From: Desulfocorpusculum sp964414345 | GTDB taxonomy: Bacteria; Desulfobacterota; Desulfocorpusculales; Desulfocorpusculum | NCBI GenBank assembly: GCA_964414345.1 | Contig: CAYPWF010000006.1 | Coordinates: 25,280 to 89,279 of the forward strand | Reading direction: 5' to 3' | DNA: 64,000 nucleotides | Part shown: positions 41,051 to 49,621 of the stretch, piece after piece | Numbering within the stretch: the first letter of the stretch is position 1 | How the letters are laid out: every line of letters starts with the position of its first letter | Notes under the pieces: generated by a model | What the model was told of the DNA's origin: nothing | The model's input: the letters and a program-made list of their open reading frames with translations, nothing else | Database searches by the model: none | Translations under genes and position numbers: made by a program

Positions 41051-41608
41051 TCAAGACCCCCGAGCTTTGTTGCGCTCCAATATGAGCCTTAGTCTTTCCC
41101 AGTCGAACTTGGCGCCAGGGTCCCACTTCCTGCCAGGGGCCACTTGGTTATGGCCCACCACCCTGTCAGGGGTGATGGCAGGATAAGCTTTCATCAAAGC
41201 TCCAAGCAAAATCTCCAGGGCAAGGTACTGGGGCTCTGTGAATGAGGTCACTTGATCCCCTTCCAGTTCTATCCCCACTGAGAAATCATTGCAGCCTTGC
41301 CTTCCTTGGAACTCGCTTTTCCCAGCATGCCAGGCCGTGTCATCCGTGTCCACGAATTGGTGAATAGTTCCATTTCGCTCAATGAAAAAGTGGGCCGACA
41401 CCTTAAGTCCCTCCAGCTCTTGAAATGAAGGATGAGCTTGCAGATCAAGCCGGCCCATGAACAGGTCCATGACATATCCGGTCCCGAAGCTCCCTGGGGG
41501 GAGGCTTATGGCATGGATTACCACCATGTCCACCGCACACGGGCGTCCCTTTGAAAAATGGGGACTAGGCCACCATTGAACCGGCACAGGCAGGCAAATA
41601 CTGGGCAT
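41051..41608 (-). CDS. ampD: AmpD: 1,6-anhydro-MurNAc-L-alanine amidase
   Basis: A 185-residue zinc amidase that frees stem peptides during murein recycling. It opens like AmpD (QWWPSPHFSKGRPCAVDMVVIH) and keeps all three zinc ligands: the His in VVIHAIS near 32, and the His and Asp in GHNQVAPGRKWDPG near 150-162. HFFIERNG and SVGIELEG are further family blocks. It lacks a signal peptide, as expected for the cytoplasmic enzyme. It is first in the run AmpD-NagZ-NamZ-Mpl, divergent from htrA. Confidence 0.95.
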   Translation of the reverse strand: MPSICLPVPVQWWPSPHFSKGRPCAVDMVVIHAISLPPGSFGTGYVMDLFMGRLDLQAHPSFQELEGLKVSAHFFIERNGTIHQFVDTDDTAWHAGKSEFQGRQGCNDFSVGIELEGDQVTSFTEPQYLALEILLGALMKAYPAITPDRVVGHNQVAPGRKWDPGAKFDWERLRLILERNKARGS

Positions 41609-41845
41609 GGGCTTCCTGGCGTCGTAAACTTGTTCTGGCGCCTACGATCCAATTGAGAAAATAGTATAGCACAAGCAGTCTGCTTGCTTGGGGAAACGGG
41701 CAGTAAAGGCTGGCAGGTGAAAGCTTTCCCTTCCTTGACATATGAGACAGAGGTGCCTAAAATGACTTACTTTTTCCCCAAGGTTACACAAGCTCAAAAG
41801 CATGGGCGGAAAGGCCAAGGCAAGAAAGCCGGGGGGTGGCAGGGG

Positions 41846-43246
41846 ATGAGCCGAGTGGGGGCGGGAAAGATACTTTTTAAAGCAATAGCGGTGGGAATCG
41901 CCTTGCTTTGCCTTGGGGCACGCCTTGAGGCATCGGAACTAAGAAAAAGCCCTGTAGTAAAAGCAGTGGAGCGGGCCAGCCCGGCTGTGGTGAACGTAAG
42001 TACAGAACAGGAAATGCAGCGACGTCCTGGCATGTTTCCAGGCTTTAGGGGGGACTCTCTTTTTGAAGAGTTCTTCCGGGACTTTCTTTCCCCTTTTCCT
42101 AGGGGCCAAGCCAGGACCAGTCTGGGCTCCGGGGTCATAGTGGACCCTAAAGGCATGGTTCTCACCAACGAGCATGTTGTGCAGGGAGCAAGTTCCATCA
42201 AGGTCACCTTGAGTGATCAGAGGGAATATCAGGCCAGGCTGGTGGGGGCTGATCCCCCTTCGGACCTGGCCGTATTGCTCATAGAGACCAAGGAAAAACT
42301 ACCGGTCATCCCCATGGGCCGCTCCAATGATCTCATGATAGGCGAGACAGTGATCGCCATTGGGAACCCCTTCGGCCTGTCCCACACGGTCACCACCGGG
42401 GTCATAAGTGCGCTGAATCGCTCCATTAGAACCGAATCCAGAGTCTACAAGGACTTTATCCAGACCGATGCCGCCATAAACCCAGGAAACAGCGGGGGGC
42501 CCCTGCTGAACATAGATGGGGAGCTGATAGGCATCAACACTGCCATCTACCAGAAGGCCCAGGGAGTGGGTTTCGCCATACCCATAGACAGAGCCAAGCG
42601 GATCATGCGGGAACTCATAGAACATGGGGAGGTCCACCCAGCCTGGATAGGGGTGGAGGTGCAGAGCGTGGATGAAGCTTTGGCCCGTTCCTTCGGCCTT
42701 CAGGGTAGAAAGGGCGTGCTGGTGACTCAAGTGGCTCAGGGGGGGCCTGCTCAGAGGGCCGGGTTGCGCAAGGGAGATCTGATCTTCTCTGTGGGCTCCA
42801 GTAAAATCACCTCCAGGCAGGAATTCCTGGAAGCCCTTTCAGCATACACAGGGGGCAGCCAGATTTCTCTTGGCGTGGTGAGGGACGGTTTTGAGATGGA
42901 GGTGAAGCTAAAGGCCGAATCCTTGTCCACCCAGGAGGCCGTGCGCATGGCAGAGAGGCAGTTGGGCTTTCAAGTGGATGCGGTTAACCAAGCCCCCAGG
43001 AAGGAACGCAGAGCCTATTCCATGTCGGGGGTAGTAGTGAAGAGTGTGGAGCCCCAAAGTCTCTCCTACCGTGTTGGGATTCGGGAAGGGGACTTGATCA
43101 GACAAATAAATGACAAAGAGATCCGTTCTTTGGAGGACTACCAGACAGCCATGGCCAGGGCCCTGAGGCGTGAGAGTGTGACCTTGCTTGTGCAAAGAGG
43201 CAGCTATGGTTACTACCTTACCCTGGAGCTGGGAGGTGGAGGTTGA
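41846..43246 (+). CDS. HtrA/DegP-type periplasmic serine protease (first copy)
   Basis: A 466-residue protease with an N-terminal signal (about 8-30), a trypsin-like domain and PDZ domains. The catalytic triad is visible as His in TNEHVVQG near 106, Asp in SDLAVLL near 136 and Ser in GNSGGPLL near 212. PDZ1 is about 250-335, and a second PDZ ends the protein (380-460). The start at 41846 gives a normal signal peptide; an upstream start would add about 54 residues that look non-coding. Its stop overlaps the TTG start of the CDP-alcohol transferase gene. Confidence 0.92.
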   Translation: MSRVGAGKILFKAIAVGIALLCLGARLEASELRKSPVVKAVERASPAVVNVSTEQEMQRRPGMFPGFRGDSLFEEFFRDFLSPFPRGQARTSLGSGVIVDPKGMVLTNEHVVQGASSIKVTLSDQREYQARLVGADPPSDLAVLLIETKEKLPVIPMGRSNDLMIGETVIAIGNPFGLSHTVTTGVISALNRSIRTESRVYKDFIQTDAAINPGNSGGPLLNIDGELIGINTAIYQKAQGVGFAIPIDRAKRIMRELIEHGEVHPAWIGVEVQSVDEALARSFGLQGRKGVLVTQVAQGGPAQRAGLRKGDLIFSVGSSKITSRQEFLEALSAYTGGSQISLGVVRDGFEMEVKLKAESLSTQEAVRMAERQLGFQVDAVNQAPRKERRAYSMSGVVVKSVEPQSLSYRVGIREGDLIRQINDKEIRSLEDYQTAMARALRRESVTLLVQRGSYGYYLTLELGGGG

Positions 43247-43938
43247 TAGGCGGATTTGTGAAGGGCCAGTTGGAAAAAATTGGCAGACCCCTTTTTGAGA
43301 AGCTTAACCACATGGGGGTTTCCCCAAACATTCTTACTTTCAGCGGGCTGGGCTTGAGTCTGGCAGCATCAGGGCTGCTTTGGATAGGCAGTTTCCCACT
43401 GGCCGGCATTCTTATGCTGGCAGGAGGGCTCTGTGATATGCTGGATGGAGGGGTGGCCAGAGTTCGCGGCAAGGAGAATCACTTCGGGGCTTTCTTGGAC
43501 TCCATCGTGGATCGCTACTCGGACCTGTTTCTGCTTACCGGTGTTATGCTCTATTTTGCCGGGCAAGGTAATGTGGCTCTGGTGGGTGTGTGCTGTCTGG
43601 CCATGGTGGGGACATCTCTTGTGCCATATGCCAGGGCCAGGGCAGAATGTTTTCTGCCCAGATGCACTGTGGGCTGGATGGAAAGACCCGAGCGAATCTT
43701 GGTTCTGGCGGCAGGTGCACTTTTCCAGGTAATGGACTGGGCCGTGGGGATTTTGGCCTTACTGGCGAATCTTACGGTCCTGCAGAGGATCCACTATTGT
43801 TGGAGAGAGCTCCCAGGGGGGAAAGAAGAGCTGGCAGGAGGGGAGGAAGTCCATGAAGTTACCGGATTTTCTGGAGAAAAAAGAAAAGCTGTTTTCTCCC
43901 AAGACAACCCGGGAGGAGGCGCGGACCTGGGGAGATAG
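43243..43938 (+). CDS. CDP-alcohol phosphatidyltransferase
   Basis: A 231-residue membrane enzyme with the complete signature D-G-x2-A-R-x8-G-x3-D-x3-D (DGGVARVRGKENHFGAFLDSIVDR, about residues 68-91). It transfers a phosphatidyl group from CDP-diacylglycerol to an alcohol, with four to six hydrophobic helices across the rest. The TTG start overlaps the htrA stop (TTGA) and has GGGAGGTGGAGG in front. The opening PNILTFSGLGLSL is like archaetidylinositol/phosphatidylinositol-phosphate synthases, which would fit the inositol-phosphate synthase 9 kb away, but glycerol phosphate is also possible. The last 28 residues overlap the next gene. Confidence 0.88.
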   Translation: MIGGFVKGQLEKIGRPLFEKLNHMGVSPNILTFSGLGLSLAASGLLWIGSFPLAGILMLAGGLCDMLDGGVARVRGKENHFGAFLDSIVDRYSDLFLLTGVMLYFAGQGNVALVGVCCLAMVGTSLVPYARARAECFLPRCTVGWMERPERILVLAAGALFQVMDWAVGILALLANLTVLQRIHYCWRELPGGKEELAGGEEVHEVTGFSGEKRKAVFSQDNPGGGADLGR

Positions 43939-44275
43939 GTACAGAGAGGCCCAAAGAATCCACGACGCCGTAGCCTTTTATCTCAGAGCCGGGTACAAAG
44001 AGGGCCTGGCGGTCTTGAGGCAAGAGGCGGTGGAGTCGGGAGATTTTCAGCTTTTTCAGGAAACCCTTCAGCCGCAGCAGGAGGATTGGACCCAGGAACT
44101 TAGAAGCCTGGCCCGTACAGCCGAGGAAAAGGGCCGATGGAATGATGCCAAAAGGGCATACGCTTTTTTGGGTGACGAACTGGGCCTGAAGAGGGTCAAG
44201 GCGGCCTTGGAGGGGATACTGGGGAAAGAACCTCCAAAGGAGCCCGGTGGACAAGCCCAAGGGGAGGACTTATAG
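43853..44275 (+). CDS. Helical hypothetical protein (TPR-like)
   Basis: A 140-residue, highly charged and predicted all-helical protein that I do not recognise. Repeated ~30-residue helical pairs (AQRIHDAVAFYLRAGYKEGL, ... AKRAYAFLGDEL) suggest degenerate tetratricopeptide-type repeats. The ATG follows a very strong GGAGGGGAGGA. The reading frame overlaps the last 86 bases of the CDP-alcohol transferase in another frame, which is unusually long for a real overlap. Either the upstream protein is really shorter or the overlap couples translation. Confidence 0.62.
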   Translation: MKLPDFLEKKEKLFSPKTTREEARTWGDRYREAQRIHDAVAFYLRAGYKEGLAVLRQEAVESGDFQLFQETLQPQQEDWTQELRSLARTAEEKGRWNDAKRAYAFLGDELGLKRVKAALEGILGKEPPKEPGGQAQGEDL

Positions 44276-44307
44276 TCTAAGAAAAGATCTTGCGGGGAGG
44301 AGGAGCC

Positions 44308-44733
44308 ATGGCAGAGGAGCAACAAGGCCAGGGCTTTGTGGTGCGGGACAGAAGGGCCTTTTCCAGGGATGAGAATCAAGAAGTAGCAGGAGAGAGTTCG
44401 GGACAAGAGCCCAAGGCACAAAAGCAGGAGCCCCAGGATTCCCAGAAGCAAAGACCAAAGGAAGAGCCGCGGGAAATACCCCTCCCGCAGCCAACCTTTT
44501 CTGGCTTCCTGGCTTCCTTTTTCCTTCCCCAGGTGCTCACGTTTTTGGGTGAGATTCCCAATCCCGAGACCCAACAAAGAGAGCGCAATTTGCCGATGGC
44601 CAAATACCTCATAGACACCCTGGGGATAATCCAAGAAAAGACAAAAGGGAATCTTACTTCAGAGGAGAAGAAACATCTGGAGGGTCTCCTAACGGATCTT
44701 CGCCTGCTCTATGTTAAGGCTGTGAAGATTTAA
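44308..44733 (+). CDS. DUF1844 protein
   Basis: A 141-residue DUF1844 protein. A charged, disordered N-terminal part (1-65, rich in Glu, Gln, Pro, Lys) leads to the family domain (70-140) with FSGFLASFFLPQVLTFLGEIPNP and NLPMAKYLIDTLGIIQEKTKGNL. The domain is helical and common in Desulfobacterota and Acidobacteria, usually near housekeeping genes; its role is unknown. A strong GGGGAGGAGGAG precedes the ATG. Confidence 0.85.
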   Translation: MAEEQQGQGFVVRDRRAFSRDENQEVAGESSGQEPKAQKQEPQDSQKQRPKEEPREIPLPQPTFSGFLASFFLPQVLTFLGEIPNPETQQRERNLPMAKYLIDTLGIIQEKTKGNLTSEEKKHLEGLLTDLRLLYVKAVKI

Positions 44734-44834
44734 CCCGGAGAATCAACCTTCCACTGAGAAAGGGGGGTGGAGGGAGACTCCCCAGGGGAAAGGCACTCGG
44801 GGTCTTAAAGATCCCCTAAAAGGAGGCAAGCAGG

Positions 44835-46301
44835 ATGAGGCTTGAAAATAGAAAGCAGCTGGCGGCTGGAGCCTTTGTTCTGGCCTTGATGTTTTTGGGG
44901 CTAACGGGATTTCCTTCCCAGGGTTGGGGAAAGGCTTTCTGGAAGGAGTCCGAGGCAGGGGCGGCCGGTAAGCCTTCGGTGGCCGGGTTGCCTTCCTTGG
45001 CGGATCTGGTGGAGGGCCTGAAGCGCACGGTGGTCAACATCCAGGTGAGCAAGAAAGTTCAGACAGGCCCTCTACCGTTTTTCCGCGGCCCCAGGGGAGA
45101 GAGGGATCCCTTTAGGGATTTCTTTGAGAGATTTTTCGGGGACCAGGTCCCCAAGGAGTTCGAACAAAAGGGATTGGGCTCGGGAGTGGTGATCAGCAAA
45201 GATGGCTATGTGCTGACCAACAACCATGTAGTGGAAGGAGCAGATGAGATACGGGTGAGACTCCCTGAGGGGCAGGGTGAGTATTCAGCCAAAGTTGTGG
45301 GGGCTGATGCCACAACAGACCTGGCCTTGTTGAGAATAGAACCTGAGAAGGATTTGCATGCAGCGGTCCTGGGGGACTCGGACAGTCTTAGGGTGGGGGA
45401 GTGGGTGATAGCCATAGGGAATCCCTTTGGCCTGGAGCACACGGTCACCGCAGGGATAGTTTCAGCCAAAGGTAGAGTGATAGGTTCGGGTCCTTACGAT
45501 GACTTCATCCAGACGGATGCTTCCATTAACCCAGGCAATTCGGGAGGCCCTCTTTTCAACCTCCAGGGCGAGGTGGTTGGCATCAATACCGCCATAGTGG
45601 CCAGTGGGCAGGGAATTGGTTTTGCCATCCCAATTAACGTGGCCAAGGAGGAGCTCCCGCAGCTAAGGGAGAAGGGAAAGGTGACCCGGGGATGGCTGGG
45701 GGTGCAAATCCAGGGTTGGGAGCCTGGTATGGCCCAGAAATTCGGGCTCAAGGAGGAACGGGGGGCCCTGGTGGGAAGGGTCATCGAGGGAGAGCCAGCT
45801 GAAAAGGCAGGTATAAGGAAAGGGGACGTGATCCTGGAGGTGGAAGGCCACAGGATAAAGGACACAAAGGACTTGCTCAACACGGTGGCAAGACTTCAGC
45901 CGGGCCAGAAGGCCAAGGTTACGGTCTGGAGGGATGGCAAGGAACTGAGCCTTACAGTAGAGCTGGGTGAGAGACCTGCAGAGGGTGAGGTGAGCTCTGA
46001 GCAGGCCCCTAGTAAGGAAGACCGCATAGGCTTGACAGTCCAGGAAATAACCTCTGAGATTGCGGAGCGTATGGGCCTTGAGAAGGCCGAGGGGGTGCTC
46101 ATCTCCAATGTGAAGCCCGGAAGTCCGGCAGCCAAGGCTGGTCTTCAAAGGGGAGACGTGATCCATGAAATAGAGCGCCAGGCCATAAAAAACCTAAAGG
46201 ATTATCAAAAAGCCTTGAGCAAAGCCGGCAAGGACAGTGTGCTGCTTTGGATCCAAAGGGGTAAGAACAGGCGGTATGTGGTGGTTCATGTGAAGGATTG
46301 A
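44835..46301 (+). CDS. HtrA/DegP-type periplasmic serine protease (second copy)
   Basis: A 488-residue paralogue of the protease at 41846. A signal peptide (about 8-32) precedes the protease domain, whose triad lies in TNNHVVEGAD, TDLALLRI and GNSGGPLF (near 131, 162, 237). Two PDZ domains follow (about 290-370 and 395-480), with GLDVLISNVKPGSPAA-like text (GVLISNVKPGSPAAKAGLQRGD) in the second. It should act as protease and chaperone in the envelope. It is in the same direction as the first copy, with three small genes between. Confidence 0.93.
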   Translation: MRLENRKQLAAGAFVLALMFLGLTGFPSQGWGKAFWKESEAGAAGKPSVAGLPSLADLVEGLKRTVVNIQVSKKVQTGPLPFFRGPRGERDPFRDFFERFFGDQVPKEFEQKGLGSGVVISKDGYVLTNNHVVEGADEIRVRLPEGQGEYSAKVVGADATTDLALLRIEPEKDLHAAVLGDSDSLRVGEWVIAIGNPFGLEHTVTAGIVSAKGRVIGSGPYDDFIQTDASINPGNSGGPLFNLQGEVVGINTAIVASGQGIGFAIPINVAKEELPQLREKGKVTRGWLGVQIQGWEPGMAQKFGLKEERGALVGRVIEGEPAEKAGIRKGDVILEVEGHRIKDTKDLLNTVARLQPGQKAKVTVWRDGKELSLTVELGERPAEGEVSSEQAPSKEDRIGLTVQEITSEIAERMGLEKAEGVLISNVKPGSPAAKAGLQRGDVIHEIERQAIKNLKDYQKALSKAGKDSVLLWIQRGKNRRYVVVHVKD

Positions 46302-46448
46302 GACTGAGGGGCAACTGAGTGAGGAGATTCCAGGCTCAAAAAATCAGGCCCTAAGGCTCGGCCGCAGGGAGAGGGAGCAGGACTTGAAGAACAACCCGGA
46401 TCAAGTGGATTCCTAGCCCAAAGAGTTGCAAGAGGAAACTTGAAAGCA

Positions 46449-46482
46449 GGGGGCGGGGAGGTGGCCCGCCCCCATCGCTTTT
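46449..46482 (+). terminator. Terminator between the second htrA gene and ispE
   Basis: A perfect 9-bp GC stem GGGGGCGGG/CCCGCCCCC with a 7-base loop is followed by ATCGCTTTT. It lies 12 bases before the ispE start, so it could also attenuate ispE. The T-run is short. Confidence 0.5.
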
Positions 46483-46494
46483 GGGAGAAGAAAT

Positions 46495-47364
46495 TTGAAA
46501 CCAGCATCCCGCAGCATCAAGTGGAGCTGTCCGGCCAAGGTGAATCTGCACCTTCGGATTCTACACAGAAGGCAAGACGGTTACCATGAATTGGTGAGCG
46601 TAATGCAATGTGTGGGTCCCTTTGATGAGCTGGAGTTGGAATTGGGGGGCCGCAACATAGAGCTTTCATGTAGTCAGCCCGGGGTCCCTTTGGGAGAGGA
46701 GAACCTGGCCTATAGGGCGGCCAAGCTTTTCAGGGAGCGTACCGGCATGACCGGGGGGGTAAGAATCCGCTTGCAAAAGAGGATCCCCATGGGGGCAGGA
46801 CTGGGTGGGGGGAGCAGCGATGCAGCCGGTGTGCTAAGGGCAATGAACAAGATCTTGGGAAATCCCCTCAAGGATGAGCTGCTTTTGGAGTTGGCTGCCA
46901 GACTAGGGGCTGACGTGCCCTTTTTCCTTTTGGGGGGAACGGCTTTGGCAAGGGGCATAGGGGAGAGGCTTGAACCCATGTGTCTCAGTGTGCCCCTGTA
47001 CTACCTGGTGTGGTTTCCAGGCTGGCCTGTGTCCACCAAGTGGGTGTATGAGAATCTGGATTTGGGATTGACAAGCGGGTCAAAAGAATTTACGATTCCG
47101 CAACTTATTGATCGGTTCGAAGACGCCATAGCGATCCTGTACAATGATCTTGAGACCGTGACAGCGCGCTATCATCCCTGGGTGGAACAGGCCAAAGCAC
47201 GGCTTAGGGATGAGGGGGCGGAAGGGGTCTTGATGTCGGGGAGCGGCCCCACCGTGTTCGGTCTGTTCAGGCAGGAGCGGGAGGCCAAGAGAGCCTTGGA
47301 GCGGATCAGCCCAGGGAAGGAGGAATTGCTTTGGTTTACTCGAGGTCTTGCTTCGAGCCAGTGA
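46495..47364 (+). CDS. ispE: 4-diphosphocytidyl-2-C-methyl-D-erythritol kinase
   Basis: A 289-residue GHMP kinase of the non-mevalonate isoprenoid pathway. It has CPAKVNLHLRILHRRQDGYHEL near residue 12, the ATP loop PMGAGLGGGSSDAAGVL near 98, and the C-terminal MSGSGPTVFGLF near 248. The start is TTG, six bases after GGGAGAAG. It begins the conserved housekeeping set ispE-prs-rplY-pth. Confidence 0.95.
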   Translation: MKPASRSIKWSCPAKVNLHLRILHRRQDGYHELVSVMQCVGPFDELELELGGRNIELSCSQPGVPLGEENLAYRAAKLFRERTGMTGGVRIRLQKRIPMGAGLGGGSSDAAGVLRAMNKILGNPLKDELLLELAARLGADVPFFLLGGTALARGIGERLEPMCLSVPLYYLVWFPGWPVSTKWVYENLDLGLTSGSKEFTIPQLIDRFEDAIAILYNDLETVTARYHPWVEQAKARLRDEGAEGVLMSGSGPTVFGLFRQEREAKRALERISPGKEELLWFTRGLASSQ

Positions 47365-47401
47365 AAGGGAAAACCGAACTGATGCTTTTGCGGAGGAGGG
47401 C

Positions 47402-48343
47402 ATGTCGGAGAGATTGAAGCTCTTTTCCGGCAACTCCAATTTGGAGTTGGCTCAAGAGATTTCTGAGTGTCTAAGGGTTCCGCTGAGTAAGGCCAAGGTA
47501 AGGACCTTCAGCGATGGGGAAGTGTTTGTGGAGGTGGAGGAAAATGTACGGGGCACGGATGTATTCGTTATACAGTCCACCTGTCCCCCTGTGAACCACA
47601 ACATTATGGAACTGCTCATCATGATAGATGCCCTCAAGAGGGCGTCCAGCAGGCGGATAACAGCCGTGATACCCTATTACGGGTACGCCCGTCAGGACCG
47701 CAAGGTGGCCCCCAGAGTTCCCATCTCGGCAAAACTGGTGGCAGATCTTATTACCGCTGCAGGGGCCAACAGGGTTCTGTCTATGGATCTGCATGCAGGG
47801 CAGATCCAGGGATTTTTCAACATCCCGTTTGATCACCTGTTTGCAGCCCCTGTGCTTTTGGAATACATACGCGTCAACTACCAGGATGATCTTGTGGTGG
47901 TTTCCCCTGATGCCGGGGGTGTGGAGAGGGCCAGGGCTTTTGCCAAGAGGCTGGAGGTAAACCTGGCCATCATAGACAAGCGCAGGGAAGGGATTAACGA
48001 GGCCAGGGCCATGAATATCATAGGAGAGGTCCAGGGGAGAAGGGCCCTCATACTGGATGACATGATAGATACGGCGGGCACCCTGACTCAGGCCGCAGAA
48101 GCTCTGTTGGGTCGGGGGGCCAGGGAAGTGTACGCTGCCTGCACTCATCCTGTGCTTTCGGGTCCGGCCATGGACAGAATAGAGGCCTCCCGTATAACCG
48201 AGTTGGTGGTAACAAACACGATCCCCTTGAGTGAGAGGGCCAAGACGTGCGGAAAGATCAAGCAGTTGTCCGTGGCAGGGCTATTGGCTGAAGCAATTCA
48301 GAGAATCCACGACGAACGATCGGTTAGCTCCTTGTTCGTCTGA
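47402..48343 (+). CDS. prs: Ribose-phosphate pyrophosphokinase
   Basis: A 313-residue PRPP synthetase that converts ribose 5-phosphate and ATP to PRPP. Family blocks include LFSGNSNLELAQEI at the start, the flexible loop with YGYARQDRKVAPRVPIS near 98, DLHAGQIQGFF near 130 and the PRPP-binding DDMIDTAGTLTQAAE near 220. ATG at 47402 has GGAGGAGGG in front; in-frame codons upstream overlap ispE. It supplies nucleotides, histidine and tryptophan synthesis. Confidence 0.96.
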   Translation: MSERLKLFSGNSNLELAQEISECLRVPLSKAKVRTFSDGEVFVEVEENVRGTDVFVIQSTCPPVNHNIMELLIMIDALKRASSRRITAVIPYYGYARQDRKVAPRVPISAKLVADLITAAGANRVLSMDLHAGQIQGFFNIPFDHLFAAPVLLEYIRVNYQDDLVVVSPDAGGVERARAFAKRLEVNLAIIDKRREGINEARAMNIIGEVQGRRALILDDMIDTAGTLTQAAEALLGRGAREVYAACTHPVLSGPAMDRIEASRITELVVTNTIPLSERAKTCGKIKQLSVAGLLAEAIQRIHDERSVSSLFV

Positions 48344-48359
48344 CCATTTGGGAGCAGGT

Positions 48360-48965
48360 ATGGAAAGGATAGGTTTGGAGGCGACTGTCAGAAATGAGAC
48401 GGGTAAGGGCCCATGCCGGAGGCTCAGAAGGGAAGGCTTGATTCCCGCGGTGCTTTACGGACCTCACCGTGAGCCCTTGGCTCTGGCCTTGAAGCCCAAG
48501 GAGCTTAAGCGAGTTCTGGCATCCGGCGATAACGTGCTGGTGGACCTTCTCATACGGGGAGGGGATGGGGTGCAGAGCCGGATAGCCATGGTCAAAGACT
48601 GCGACCTGGACCCCCTAAGCAGTGTGCCAAGACATGTGGACCTGTACGAGATCTCCTTGGAGGAGACCATAAGGGTGGAGGTTCCCCTTCAGTTCGTGGG
48701 GGAGCCCAGGGGTGTGGCCTTGGGGGGCACTTTGAGCCCTCTTCTTTGGAGCCTTGAGGTCTCTTGCCTCCCGGAGAAGGTGCCCCACGAGATTCAGGTG
48801 GACTGCACAAAGCTCAATGTGGGGGATCTTCTCTACGCAAGGGATCTTGCGGTGCCAGAGGGATTAAAGATTTTAACCGATCCCTCCACTGCGATTGTGA
48901 CTGTTACAGGCAGGGCCACGGCCGAGGCAGCGGCTCCTGAGCCGGTAGAGCTGGCTGAGACTTGA
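48360..48965 (+). CDS. rplY: Ribosomal protein bL25 (CTC-type, general stress form)
   Basis: A 201-residue bL25/TL5/CTC protein that binds 5S rRNA. The N-terminal L25 beta-barrel (3-95) opens with LEATVRNETGKGPCRRLRREGLIPAVLYG. The C-terminal domain (100-185) is the TL5 extension, ending with a short Ala/Glu-rich tail. ATG at 48360 follows GGGAG. It sits between prs and pth, the standard order in this group. Confidence 0.94.
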   Translation: MERIGLEATVRNETGKGPCRRLRREGLIPAVLYGPHREPLALALKPKELKRVLASGDNVLVDLLIRGGDGVQSRIAMVKDCDLDPLSSVPRHVDLYEISLEETIRVEVPLQFVGEPRGVALGGTLSPLLWSLEVSCLPEKVPHEIQVDCTKLNVGDLLYARDLAVPEGLKILTDPSTAIVTVTGRATAEAAAPEPVELAET

Positions 48966-48982
48966 TCCCAAGAGAGCAGCCC

Positions 48983-49582
48983 ATGTGGTGCATCGTGGGG
49001 CTTGGGAATCCGGGGCCCCGCTACAGATGGAGCAGGCACAACGTGGGCTTCCGGGTTGTGGATAGGATATGCCTTAGGGCCGGTTTCAGCCTCTCCCATA
49101 AGCATAGGGAGCTATGGTGGGGGGAGGGGAATTGGTGCGGGGAAAAGGTGAGGGTGGCCCAGCCGCAAACCTTCATGAACCTGAGCGGGAAGGCGGTTCT
49201 GGCTCTTAGGCGATCAGGGTGCGAGCCGGGGAATTTGGTGGTGGTCCACGACGACATGGATCTTCCCTTGGGTAGGCTCAAGTTTAAGTGGAGAGGAGGT
49301 GATGCCGGCCACAGGGGTGTACGTTCCGTCCTGGAGGCTCTGGGGGAGGAGAGTTTTCTGAGGCTTCGGATAGGAATAGGGAGACCCCCCTCTGGAGTGG
49401 ATCCGGTGGACTTTGTGCTGGAGTCCTTCCAAAAGCAGGAAGAAGAGCTGGTGGAACAGGTTTTGGATCGGGCCCTGGATGGATTGGAGGTCCTGATGAA
49501 AAAGGGGCTTGAGGAGGCCATGAAGGTCTGCCATGCCCCTTTTCCGTTTGAGCAGCAAGCTACCAAGGGGAGCATCGCTTAG
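48983..49582 (+). CDS. pth: Peptidyl-tRNA hydrolase
   Basis: A 199-residue enzyme that recycles peptidyl-tRNA. It opens with CIVGLGNPGPRYRWSRHNVGF, has QPQTFMNLSGKAVLAL near 58 and VVVHDDMDLPLGRLKFKWRGG near 83; the catalytic His is in RHNVGF. ATG at 48983 matches the family start with AGAGAG in front. A TTG at 48962 overlapping the rplY stop is possible but adds residues not usual in the family. The C-terminal tail is slightly longer than in E. coli. Confidence 0.94.
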   Translation: MWCIVGLGNPGPRYRWSRHNVGFRVVDRICLRAGFSLSHKHRELWWGEGNWCGEKVRVAQPQTFMNLSGKAVLALRRSGCEPGNLVVVHDDMDLPLGRLKFKWRGGDAGHRGVRSVLEALGEESFLRLRIGIGRPPSGVDPVDFVLESFQKQEEELVEQVLDRALDGLEVLMKKGLEEAMKVCHAPFPFEQQATKGSIA

Positions 49583-49621
49583 CAGGCGCAGAACCATCAA
49601 GCGGAAGGAGGTACGGGGAAA

